Source: Janibacter sp. Soil728
GTDB lineage: Bacteria; Actinomycetota; Actinomycetes; Actinomycetales; Dermatophilaceae
DNA: 64,000 bases
NCBI RefSeq assembly: GCF_001428305.1
Contig: NZ_LMRZ01000001.1
Span: 434,289 to 498,288 of the forward strand
Direction: 5' to 3'
Numbering within the stretch: position 1 is the first letter of the stretch; every line of letters starts with the position of its first letter. The notes beneath the pieces are model-generated. The model saw only the letters and a program-made list of their open reading frames with translations. It ran no database searches and was not told the origin of the DNA. Below, piece by piece: positions 16,843 through 26,275 of this stretch. Both the position numbers and the translations under genes were made by a program.

Positions 16843-18366
16843 ATGTCAGAGGCGACGGTGCGTTACGCGGATCCGGGGTTGCTCCCGGGGTTGCGAGACG
16901 CGTTGCGCGCGTTGACATATGGCGATGTCTCGACGATATGGCAGGTCCCCGACAGCGACGTGGGAGAGGCCCTTGCCCTGGTGGGGCAGATCCGTCAGCT
17001 GACCGAGGTCGCCGAGGTCGCGGCCGTGCGTGAGGGGGTCTCGCGGGGTCTGCCGACGCAGGAGTCGTGGTCGGTGCGTGACTGGGTCGGTGTCAGCGAA
17101 GGGCGCCGGGCACCGCGTCCGCAGATGCGCCACGTGGGGTCGGTGGTGCGGGTGGCCGAGGCCGGCCTGCGGACCGGGAGCGGCCTGAGCGAGCCGGCCC
17201 CGGAGGCAGCCCCGCACTACGACACGGGCGACGAGGCCTCGTCCAGCCCGGCGGCCGGCGTGCCCGACGTGGTCGCAGCCTTCACCGAGGGTGACCTGCC
17301 GTTGGGCAAGGCCGACCAGCTCGTGCGGTTCGAGGAGGGCGTGCGCCGGGTCGCCGACGCGGACCTGCTGGCGGATGACCTGGGGATCCTGCTCGGTCAG
17401 GCCCGCGATGACGAGGTCTTCACCGGTCCGCAGGACCGGACTCGGGAGCGGGTGTCGGGCTTGGACGAGAAGAAGTTGGCCGCGGCCATCACGATGACCA
17501 CGCGGATGCTGCGTCCGGACAAGGACCTGCGTGAGGACGACGAGCGGCTCAAGGCGTCGCGCTCGTTGACCCAGCACACCGACGGGTGCGGGCTGACGCG
17601 CTACAAGCTGGTGCTGGACCCCGAGGGTGCCGCCATCATCGACGCTGCGGTCGCTGCCCTGTCGGCCCCGGTCAAGGGACCTGAGGGCGAGCTGGACGAG
17701 CGGACCCCGGCCCGACGTCGCGCGGACGCCCTGCTGGCGATCGTCGGCCGAGGAGTGTCCTCACCCGGCCAGGCGCCCAAGAGCGACAAGGCCCAGGTCG
17801 TCGTGACCATCAGCCTGACCGCGCTCACGGCCAACCTCACGGCCGGACGGTGCGGAGCCTGCGGGCAGGACCTGCCGACCAATGCCTTCGGCCAGCCACT
17901 CACCCATGTGGGCGACCTCGTTGGCGGTTTGGGCGGCGGCGTCGATCGTGGCGGCGCTGGACACGGGTTGGGTGCTGCGGGAGTGGCCGGGGGTGGTCAC
18001 GCGGGTGGGCTGACGGCGACCGGGCAGGTGCTGGCGCCCGCGGTGGTGCGCAAGATGGCCTGCGAGGGCGCGATCATCCCCGCGCTCCTGGGCACCGACT
18101 CCGAGCCTCTCGAGCTGGGCCGTGCGGCCCGCTACTTCAGTCCGGGACAAAAGCGGGCGCTCTACCTGCGAGACGGTGGCTGTACCTTCCCCGGCTGCAC
18201 CATGCCCGCCCACTGGTCAGACGCCCACCACGTCGACTACTGGTCCCTGGGCGGCAGTACCGACATCGGGCGGGCAGCGCTGCTGTGCGAGCGCCACCAC
18301 ACGACGGTCCACATCCATGACCTGACCTGCACCATCACGGCCGCCGGCGTCACCTGGCACACCTAG
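16843..18366 (+). CDS. DUF222 / HNH endonuclease domain protein (13E12-like)
   Basis: 507 residues. The DUF222 region covers the first two thirds (for instance LPLGKADQLVRFEEGVRRV, RYKLVLDPEGAAIIDAAVAALS, ARRRADALLAIV), and the C-terminus is an HNH nuclease: CTFPGCTMPAHWSDAHHVDYWSLGG then LCERHHTTVH. Between them is a glycine-rich low-complexity insert (about residues 362-390). These proteins are abundant, recombinogenic and variable between actinobacteria (REP13E12 in M. tuberculosis). Role unknown. TACGAT six bases before the ATG indicates a leaderless transcript. A hairpin terminator follows at 18382-18403. Confidence 0.92.
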   Translation: MSEATVRYADPGLLPGLRDALRALTYGDVSTIWQVPDSDVGEALALVGQIRQLTEVAEVAAVREGVSRGLPTQESWSVRDWVGVSEGRRAPRPQMRHVGSVVRVAEAGLRTGSGLSEPAPEAAPHYDTGDEASSSPAAGVPDVVAAFTEGDLPLGKADQLVRFEEGVRRVADADLLADDLGILLGQARDDEVFTGPQDRTRERVSGLDEKKLAAAITMTTRMLRPDKDLREDDERLKASRSLTQHTDGCGLTRYKLVLDPEGAAIIDAAVAALSAPVKGPEGELDERTPARRRADALLAIVGRGVSSPGQAPKSDKAQVVVTISLTALTANLTAGRCGACGQDLPTNAFGQPLTHVGDLVGGLGGGVDRGGAGHGLGAAGVAGGGHAGGLTATGQVLAPAVVRKMACEGAIIPALLGTDSEPLELGRAARYFSPGQKRALYLRDGGCTFPGCTMPAHWSDAHHVDYWSLGGSTDIGRAALLCERHHTTVHIHDLTCTITAAGVTWHT

Positions 18367-18381
18367 CAGGCCCGCCCCGCA

Positions 18382-18403
18382 CCCGGCCCCACACGGGGCC
18401 GGG
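18382..18403. terminator. Hairpin terminator after HNH gene
   Basis: Perfect 9-base stem CCCGGCCCC/GGGGCCGGG with a 4-base loop, 16 bases after the stop of the HNH nuclease gene. There is no U-run, as is usual for this group. Confidence 0.6.
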
Positions 18404-18513
18404 ACACAGGCCTGCCATGACCGGCTCCCACTGCTGAAGCGAATTCACTCCCCGACTCCTGCCCCGTCGGCGCTCTAGGCTGCGGGCGTCGTCCCCTTCG
18501 TAGGAAGCAGCCC

Positions 18514-19140
18514 ATGACCGACCTCGCCCAGGACCCCCGCCGAGCCATCGAGCTGTGCCGCGCAGCGGAGGAGCGCCTGGCGGCGACGGTCGCCGACCTC
18601 GGTGACGACGAGCTGAGGGCACCCAGCCTCCTGCCGGACTGGTCGGTCGGGCACGTGCTCACCCACCTGGCAAGCAATGCCGACGGTCACGCCCGCCGGG
18701 TCGAGGGGGCGCTGCGCGGCGAGTCCCTCGGCAAGTACGCCGGGGGTGCCGAGCAGCGCCGCGACGAGATCGAAGGGGGTGCCCACCGGCCTGCGGTCGA
18801 GGTCCTGGCGGGCCTTCGGGCGAGCCGGGCGCGGCTGCTGGATCTCTTCGGGACGGCCGACGCCGCGGGCTGGCCGCACGGCGAGCTCCTCGGTGGCGAG
18901 GCCTACCCCGTCACGGCCTGCCCGGCGCACCGCCTGCGAGAGGTCGAGATGCACCACGTCGACCTCGGCCTGTCGTACACGGTGGCGGACTGGCCGCAGG
19001 AGTACGTCGACTGGGACCTGCCTGTCCTGCTCGCGACTCTCCCGGACCGGTTGGACGCGCTGGACCAGCGGAGTCTCATGGCCTGGGTTGCCGGGCGGGG
19101 GGTGGCCGACCCGGGCTGGAACGTGGGTGCGTGGGGATGA
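18514..19140 (+). CDS. Maleylpyruvate isomerase family, mycothiol-dependent enzyme
   Basis: 208 residues of the DinB/MDMPI fold: LLPDWSVGHVLTHLASNADGHARRVEGAL near residue 40 provides the first metal-binding histidine, and RLREVEMHHVDLGLSYTVADWP near residue 145 the other H residues. Characterised relatives use mycothiol to isomerise maleylpyruvate in gentisate degradation, but no ring-cleavage genes are nearby, so the substrate is open. A CCCCTTCG copy lies just before the gene. Likely complete. Confidence 0.88.
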   Translation: MTDLAQDPRRAIELCRAAEERLAATVADLGDDELRAPSLLPDWSVGHVLTHLASNADGHARRVEGALRGESLGKYAGGAEQRRDEIEGGAHRPAVEVLAGLRASRARLLDLFGTADAAGWPHGELLGGEAYPVTACPAHRLREVEMHHVDLGLSYTVADWPQEYVDWDLPVLLATLPDRLDALDQRSLMAWVAGRGVADPGWNVGAWG

Positions 19141-19302
19141 CATCGCGGACCCAGAGCCAATCACCGACCCGCGTCTTCCCACAGCCTCCGGGCCGATGCG
19201 CGGCCTTTCCACAGGTCGTCGGCCGTCACAGGGCTGACACCACCCGCGCCTAAGGTGGATGACATGCCGATCCCGCCCCCTTCGCCAGCTCGGAGATGAC
19301 CC

Positions 19303-22300
19303 GTGGTCTGGGATCTCGACTCGGCGACATGGATGCGTGTGCTGTCCGACCAGCGCCTCGACGAGGCGCTCGACCGCGGCACCCTGCAGCGAGGTGCCGA
19401 CTATGCCCGCGAGGGCATGGTCACCCAGATCGCCACGCTCAACCGCGGCCGGGTCGTCGTGGCCAAGGTGCGAGGCTCCGGCTCGCAGAGCTACCAGACG
19501 ATCGTCTCCCAGCACAGTCACCCCAAGGACGACGTCCTCGAGTGGAGCGCGCGCTGCAGCTGCCCCGTCGCGACCGACTGCAAGCACGCGGTGGCGGTCA
19601 TCCTCACCGTGCGTGAGGTGCTCGGCGTCGCCGCGGTGGTGCCGTCCTGGGAGCAGGCACTGTCTCCCTTCGCCGCGGAGCAGCCCGCCGAGCGTCTCGA
19701 GCAGGGAGGGTCGCCCATGGCACTGATCGTCGAGATCGTCCTCGACTCACGTGGTGTGTGGAACCAGCCGCCAGAGCCACGTGTGCGGCTGCGGCCGACT
19801 CGCCGCACCAAGGCGGGCGGCTGGGCGAAGAAGTACGGGTGGTCCGAGGTGCGCGGCCACGGCTGGTCCTCGGCGACGGTGCTGGAGTCCCATCGTCAGG
19901 TGCTCGACGAGCTCGCCAAGCTGCACGACCTGCGGTCCGGGGGCGGCTATCGCTACTCGTACGGCACGGCGATGGCCTGCTACCTCGACGATTTCGGCGC
20001 AGACGTGTGGCCGGCGCTGCGACGGGTCCGAGACGCGGGCGTGGCCCTCATCGACGGTGAGTCCCATGAGCCGATCGAGCTCGACGACTCGCCGGCCGAG
20101 ATGGTGCTCGACGTGACCCGCACCGGTGGGGGACTGCTCTTGCGCCCCGTCGTCGAGGGACTCGCGGGAGGCGGCGACGACGAGGACCAGATCGAGGAGA
20201 TCCATCTCGTCGGCGATCCGAGCCACGGACTGGTCATCACCCGCGAGGACGGCAGCCTGACGCTGGCGTCGCTCGCATCGCCTCTGGCGGCGGACGTGAC
20301 GTCGTTGGTCGGACTCCAGCAGGGGGTCGAGGTCCCCGAGGCCGATGTCGATCGTTTCCTCGCGCTGTATCTGACCCGCCTGCGACGACGCCTCCCGGTG
20401 ATCTCGTCGGACCACAGCGTCGACCTGCCCGACTCCGTCGCGCCTCGGCTGCACGTGCACGTGCGTGCTGCCGGCCATGGCATCCGTCTGGACCTCGGCT
20501 TCATCTACACCGCGGGGGCGCAGAGCCATGTCGTCGGTGCCGCAGCAGCAGGCGCCGTCCCCCGTGACCACGCAGCCGAGCGTGCCCTCGTCCGGGAGAT
20601 CGAGGCCTTGACGGCCATCCCCGGAGCGATCTCGGGGGACCGAGCCGGTCACCGCTGGATGCTCCAACCCTCCGTCAGCCTGCGCGGGCCCCACGCCATC
20701 CACGTGCTCACGCAGGTCGTGCCCCTCCTCGACGACGATCCGCGCGTCGTGGTGGATCTCGACGACGACCTCCCCGCCTACGAGGAGCTCGACGACGAGC
20801 CGCGGATCGCGATCGGCGCCGGCGACGCAGCGGGCGGGTCCGACTGGCTCGACCTGCACGTCTCGGTGACCATCGGTGATGTCGAGATCCCCTTCGAGCC
20901 GCTCTTCGAGGCGCTCGTCCGCGGCGACGAGCTGATGCACCTCGAGACCGGCGAGTGGTTCCGCCTCGACCACCCCGTCCTCACCGACCTGCGCGCGCTC
21001 ATCGCGGAGGCCCGCGAGCTCGCCGAGCCCGAGACCGGCCACGTGCGCCTGAGTCGCTATCAGGCCGACCTCTGGGACGAGCTGTCCGATCTCGGCGACA
21101 TCCGGGTCGAGCGCGAGCACGAGTGGCGGGCCAGCGTCGAGACCCTCCGCGAGATCGACACCCTGCCCGCCCCCTCGGTGCCCCGCTCGCTCGGGGCGAC
21201 GCTGCGGCCGTACCAGCTCGAGGGGTATCACTGGCTGACGACGCTGTGGGATGCCGGCCTCGGCGGCGTGCTGGCCGACGACATGGGCCTGGGCAAGACC
21301 GTGCAGACGCTCGCGCTGATCGCCCGGGCCCACGAGGCAGGCGATCTCGATCGTCCCGTCCTCGTCGTGGCCCCCACGAGCGTCGTCGGCACCTGGGCGA
21401 GCGAGGCGGCGAAGTTCGTCCCCGACCTCGAGGTGTGCACCGTCGGGTCCACCCACAAGCGCCGGGGGAGCTCGGTGGTCGAGGCCGTCGAGGGCGCCCA
21501 GCTCGTCGTCACCTCCTATGCCGTGCTGCGCATCGACGCCGAGCAGTTCTCCGAGGTCGAGTGGCGCGGGGTGATCCTCGACGAGGCGCAGTTCGTCAAG
21601 AACGACCGGTCCAAGACCCACCAGGCACTGAGGGGGCTGTCCGCTCCCTTCGTCCTGGCGGTGACGGGGACCCCGCTGGAGAACTCGCTGATGGACCTGT
21701 GGTCCCTCTTCGCGCTCGCGGCACCAGGGCTCTATCCCCGCCGCGACCAGTTCAACGACCTCTATCGCAAGCCCATCGAGTCCGGGGCGCAGCCCGAGCT
21801 CCTCGACCGGCTGCGCCGGCGCATCCGTCCGCTCATGCTGCGGCGTACCAAGGACCAGGTGGCGCTCGACCTGCCGCCCAAGCAGGTCCAGGTGCTGCCG
21901 GTCGACCTCACCCCGACCCACCGCCGGGTCTACGACCGGCACCTGCAGCGCGAGCGCAAGCGGGTGCTCGGCCTCCTCGAGGACCCGGACGGCAACCGCG
22001 TGGCGATCCTCGCCTCGCTCACCCGGCTGCGTCAGCTGAGCCTCGATCCCGGGCTCGTCGACGAGGAGCTGCTCGGGCAGGGTGCCTCGGCCAAGGTCGA
22101 CGTGCTCGTCGAGCACCTGCGCGAGCTGGCGGTCGAGGGGCACCGGGCCCTGGTCTTCAGCCAGTTCACCGGATTCCTGCGCCTCGTCCGCGATCGCCTC
22201 GACGCAGAGGGCATCACGACCAGCTATCTCGACGGCTCGACGACCGACCGGCCCGAGGTCATCGACGGCTTCAAGCAGGGCGAGCAGACGGCCTTCCTCA

Positions 22301-22599
22301 TCAGCCTCAAGGCCGGGGGCGTGGGTCTGACCCTGACCGAGGCCGACTACGTCTTCGTCCTCGATCCCTGGTGGAACCCCGCGGCCGAGGCGCAGGCCAT
22401 CGACCGGGTGCACCGCATCGGGCAGGACAAGCCGGTCATGGTCTACCGGCTCGTCTCGACGGGGACGATCGAGGAAAAGGTGCTCGCCCTGCAGGAGCGC
22501 AAGCGGGACCTCTTCGAGCGGGTCGTCGACGAGGGCGGAGCGCTGTCGGGGGCGATCACCTCGACCGACATCCGAGCGTTGCTCGACCCCGGAGAGTGA
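19303..22599 (+). CDS. SNF2 family helicase with N-terminal SWIM zinc finger
   Basis: 1098 residues from GTG 19303. A SWIM zinc finger (C85-x-C87 ... C93-x-H95) is followed by a long DUF-type region, then a Swi2/Snf2 ATPase: Walker A DDMGLGKT near residue 660, DEAQ box (LDEAQFVKN) near 760, TGTPLENS, and the helicase C domain with SQFTGFL, SLKAGGVGLTLTEADYV and the arginine-finger DRVHRIGQ motif. Such RapA/HepA-like ATPases move on double-stranded DNA and remodel protein-DNA complexes; the SWIM finger probably contacts nucleic acid. It is monocistronic and ends 104 bases before the convergent acyl-CoA ligase. Confidence 0.95.
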   Translation: MVWDLDSATWMRVLSDQRLDEALDRGTLQRGADYAREGMVTQIATLNRGRVVVAKVRGSGSQSYQTIVSQHSHPKDDVLEWSARCSCPVATDCKHAVAVILTVREVLGVAAVVPSWEQALSPFAAEQPAERLEQGGSPMALIVEIVLDSRGVWNQPPEPRVRLRPTRRTKAGGWAKKYGWSEVRGHGWSSATVLESHRQVLDELAKLHDLRSGGGYRYSYGTAMACYLDDFGADVWPALRRVRDAGVALIDGESHEPIELDDSPAEMVLDVTRTGGGLLLRPVVEGLAGGGDDEDQIEEIHLVGDPSHGLVITREDGSLTLASLASPLAADVTSLVGLQQGVEVPEADVDRFLALYLTRLRRRLPVISSDHSVDLPDSVAPRLHVHVRAAGHGIRLDLGFIYTAGAQSHVVGAAAAGAVPRDHAAERALVREIEALTAIPGAISGDRAGHRWMLQPSVSLRGPHAIHVLTQVVPLLDDDPRVVVDLDDDLPAYEELDDEPRIAIGAGDAAGGSDWLDLHVSVTIGDVEIPFEPLFEALVRGDELMHLETGEWFRLDHPVLTDLRALIAEARELAEPETGHVRLSRYQADLWDELSDLGDIRVEREHEWRASVETLREIDTLPAPSVPRSLGATLRPYQLEGYHWLTTLWDAGLGGVLADDMGLGKTVQTLALIARAHEAGDLDRPVLVVAPTSVVGTWASEAAKFVPDLEVCTVGSTHKRRGSSVVEAVEGAQLVVTSYAVLRIDAEQFSEVEWRGVILDEAQFVKNDRSKTHQALRGLSAPFVLAVTGTPLENSLMDLWSLFALAAPGLYPRRDQFNDLYRKPIESGAQPELLDRLRRRIRPLMLRRTKDQVALDLPPKQVQVLPVDLTPTHRRVYDRHLQRERKRVLGLLEDPDGNRVAILASLTRLRQLSLDPGLVDEELLGQGASAKVDVLVEHLRELAVEGHRALVFSQFTGFLRLVRDRLDAEGITTSYLDGSTTDRPEVIDGFKQGEQTAFLISLKAGGVGLTLTEADYVFVLDPWWNPAAEAQAIDRVHRIGQDKPVMVYRLVSTGTIEEKVLALQERKRDLFERVVDEGGALSGAITSTDIRALLDPGE

Positions 22600-22627
22600 G
22601 GCGCGGACGCGGCGGGCGCCCACGCGC

Positions 22628-22703
22628 TGCTGCTCGACGCCCACGCGTCATGCTGCTCGGCGCCCACGCGTCACGCTGCTCGACGCTCAGGGTTGCTCGA
22701 CGC

Positions 22704-22724
<21 letters not shown>
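22628..22724. repeat. Two nested tandem repeats at the 3' end of the acyl-CoA ligase gene
   Basis: A 23-base unit (22628-22650, 22651-22673, one mismatch) is followed by a 17-base unit GGTTGCTCGACGCTCAG at 22691-22707 and 22708-22724 with a degenerate copy at 22675-22690. Both units share TGCTCGACGC. The stop codon of the ligase (22704-22706, complement) is inside the first exact 17-base copy. Confidence 0.85.
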
Positions 22725-24350
<1,626 letters not shown>

Positions 24351-24409
24351 GGGCCCATCCAACTGGGTGATGGCCGTCACGTCCAGAGTCTCGGGCGAAC
24401 CCGCCCTCG

Positions 24410-25084
24410 TCAGTCTCGTCGGTGCACCCGCACGCAGCACCGGCCGTCGCCGGGCTCGAGTCGGGCGTCAGCGCCACCGCAGCCCATGCCGTCGGCCACT
24501 CCCTGCACATACGACTCGTTGAGGCCACAGACCAGAGCCCGGTGCTTGTCGGCGAGGGCGTCGAAGGGGCAGTTGTGCAGCTCGACCACGTCGTCGTCAT
24601 CGCGGGGTTCGTACCCCTGCCCGGCGAGGGCCGTCGTGAGGTCCTCGAAGGTGGCCTGCTCCTCGCGCGTGGCCGCGCGACCCACCTCGATGCCCTGCTC
24701 GCGGGCCGACTCCTGCAGCGCCGCGTCGAGGGGCTCGCCCGCGCTCGCCCGGGTCACCGATGCCGCGAGGATGTCGCCGACCAGGTCGTAGCGGCGCGGG
24801 GGCAGCGAGAGGGAGAACTCCTCCTCGGACCGGCGGTAGAGCTTGCTCGGACGGCCGGCGCCGGGGCCGGTGCGGCCGGTGAGCCGGCGGTACTCCACCT
24901 CGAGCAGTCCCTCCTCGACGAGGCGGTCGAGGTGGAAGTTGGCCTTGTGCGGGCGCAGCCCGGTGGCCGTGGCCGCCTCCTCCCTGGTCACGGGCTCGCC
25001 CCGGCCCACGACGTACTCGTAGAGCTCACGGCGGGTGTCGTCGGACAGGGAGCCGATGCCGGAGGCGAGCGAGCGCAGGTTCAT
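24410..25084 (-). CDS. COG2345 (SufR-like) cysteine-rich transcriptional regulator
   Basis: 224 residues. The N-terminal winged helix (residues 10-65, DDTRRELYEYVVGRGEPVTREEAATATGLRPHKANFHLDRLVEEGLL) is followed by GRPSKLYRR and a C-terminal domain with cysteines C172 (HNCPFDAL), C186 (RALVC), C202, C216 and C217. The spacing recalls SufR, which ligates a 4Fe-4S cluster and derepresses Suf genes. A redox or iron-sulfur sensor is therefore plausible, but binding is inference. It is divergent from the DoxX-folE-reductase operon, with repeats in between. Confidence 0.85.
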   Translation of the reverse strand: MNLRSLASGIGSLSDDTRRELYEYVVGRGEPVTREEAATATGLRPHKANFHLDRLVEEGLLEVEYRRLTGRTGPGAGRPSKLYRRSEEEFSLSLPPRRYDLVGDILAASVTRASAGEPLDAALQESAREQGIEVGRAATREEQATFEDLTTALAGQGYEPRDDDDVVELHNCPFDALADKHRALVCGLNESYVQGVADGMGCGGADARLEPGDGRCCVRVHRRD

Positions 25085-25109
25085 GACCCCACTCTAAAAC
25101 ACAATTCCA

Positions 25110-25157
25110 TTGACACAAGAGATGGTGGAGGGTCTAAAATCGAAACACGTCTTGTTT
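25110..25157 (+). promoter_or_regulatory. Promoter and operator of the doxX-folE-reductase operon
   Basis: TTGACA (25110-25115) and TAAAAT (25135-25140) make a near-consensus sigma-A promoter with a 19-base spacer. Downstream, AAACA (25143-25147) and TGTTT (25153-25157) form an inverted repeat, within a larger TCTAAA..TTTAGA arrangement. This AT-rich element directly overlaps the start region and is the likely COG2345 regulator site. AAGGAG at 25160-25165 serves the DoxX gene. Confidence 0.6.
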
Positions 25158-25172
25158 AGAAGGAGTTCTGTC

Positions 25173-25640
25173 ATGAGCACCACAGCCGCACCCCAGTCCC
25201 CGTCCAGCCACGCCACCTCCACCACCGCCATCTCGCCGAAGGGAGCCGAGCGCGCCTTCCTCCTGCTGCGCACGGTCTTCACCATCGCGCCGATCGTCTT
25301 CGGCCTCGACAAGTTCGCCAATGTCCTGACCGACTGGCCCGCGTACCTCGCGCCGTGGATCGACAACATCGTCCCCGGCGACGCCCAGCAGGCGATGTAC
25401 ATCGTCGGCGTCATCGAGATCGTCGCCGGCATCGTCGTCGCCACCCGCCCGCGCTGGGGAGCCCTGCTCGTGTCCGCATGGCTGGTCGGCATCATCATCA
25501 ACCTGCTGACCTACAGCGGCTTCTACGACGTGGCCCTGCGCGACTTCGGCCTCCTCGTCGCGGCACTGTCCCTCTACGTCCTGGCCACCCCGGACCGCAT
25601 CACCGCCCGAGCCGCCACCGATCGCGGGCCCAGCGCATGA
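25173..25640 (+). CDS. DoxX-like family membrane protein
   Basis: 155 residues, a polar N-terminus and four hydrophobic helices: AFLLLRTVFTIAPIVFGLDKFANVL, AMYIVGVIEIVAGIVVATR, WGALLVSAWLVGIIINLLTY and LRDFGLLVAALSLYVLAT. FGLDKFANVL and the VGVIEIVAG turn are typical of DoxX-like proteins, small inner-membrane subunits linked with thiol or quinone redox balance (DoxX forms a complex with SodA and SseA in mycobacteria). It is first in the operon, and its TGA overlaps the ATG of folE. Confidence 0.82.
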   Translation: MSTTAAPQSPSSHATSTTAISPKGAERAFLLLRTVFTIAPIVFGLDKFANVLTDWPAYLAPWIDNIVPGDAQQAMYIVGVIEIVAGIVVATRPRWGALLVSAWLVGIIINLLTYSGFYDVALRDFGLLVAALSLYVLATPDRITARAATDRGPSA

Positions 25641-26275
25641 GCCCCGCACCCTCACCAGCAGCCGGTCGCGATGCCCGGGAGGCGTCGCGGCCGCACCTGC
25701 GGGTCGCCGGTACCCACCCCGCGGTCGACCCGGCCGCTGCCGAGGCAGCAGCCGCCGACCTGCTCGCCGCCCTCGGGCTCGACCTCACCGCCGAGCACCT
25801 GGCGCGCACGCCGCACCGGATGGCCCGGGCGCTCATCGAGATGACGAGCAGCGAGGACTTCGAGCTGACGACCTTCCCCAACGACGAGGGGTACGACGAG
25901 CTGGTCCTCGTGCGCGACATCCCGGTGCAGTCGGTCTGCGAGCACCACATCCTGCCCTTCACGGGAGTCGCCCACGTCGGCTACCTGCCGGGCGGGCGCA
26001 TCCTCGGCCTGTCCAAGTTCGCCCGGATGGTGGAGTGGCACGCCCGTCGTCCGCAGACCCAGGAGCGGCTCACCCACCAGATCGCCACCCACCTCGACGA
26101 CGCGCTCGGACCGCGGGGCGTCGGGGTCGTCATCCAGGCAGAGCACACCTGCATGACACTTCGCGGGGCTAGGGTCGCAGGGACGGCCACCACCACCTCA
26201 GCACTCTTCGGACGACTTCGGGAGGACCCGCGCAGCCGCGCCGAATTCCTCGCACTCACCAGGAGCACGCCATGA
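25637..26275 (+). CDS. folE: GTP cyclohydrolase I
   Basis: 212 residues; the catalytic zinc ligands C101 and H104 (SVCEHHILPFTG) and C172 (EHTCM) are present, with TPHRMARALIEM and GLSKFARMVEW. It converts GTP to 7,8-dihydroneopterin triphosphate, the first step of tetrahydrofolate and pterin synthesis. The C-terminus ends SALFGRLREDPRSRAEFLALTRS, the usual form. Unusually it is not in a fol operon (no folP, folB, folK beside it) but translationally coupled between a DoxX protein and a ferredoxin reductase, under an apparent redox regulator. It may be a second, stress-induced copy; that is inference. Confidence 0.95.
   Translation: MSPAPSPAAGRDAREASRPHLRVAGTHPAVDPAAAEAAAADLLAALGLDLTAEHLARTPHRMARALIEMTSSEDFELTTFPNDEGYDELVLVRDIPVQSVCEHHILPFTGVAHVGYLPGGRILGLSKFARMVEWHARRPQTQERLTHQIATHLDDALGPRGVGVVIQAEHTCMTLRGARVAGTATTTSALFGRLREDPRSRAEFLALTRSTP

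Noticed and set aside
16843-18366. HNH nuclease as an intein or homing endonuclease insertion
   Set aside because: No splice motifs and no interrupted host gene; DUF222 makes it a self-standing family member.
19747-22644. A 965-codon open frame antisense to the SNF2 helicase
   Set aside because: High-GC coding sequence commonly leaves the antisense frame open; the translated product is Arg/Gly/Val/Asp-rich with no domain, while the sense strand is a complete SNF2 protein.
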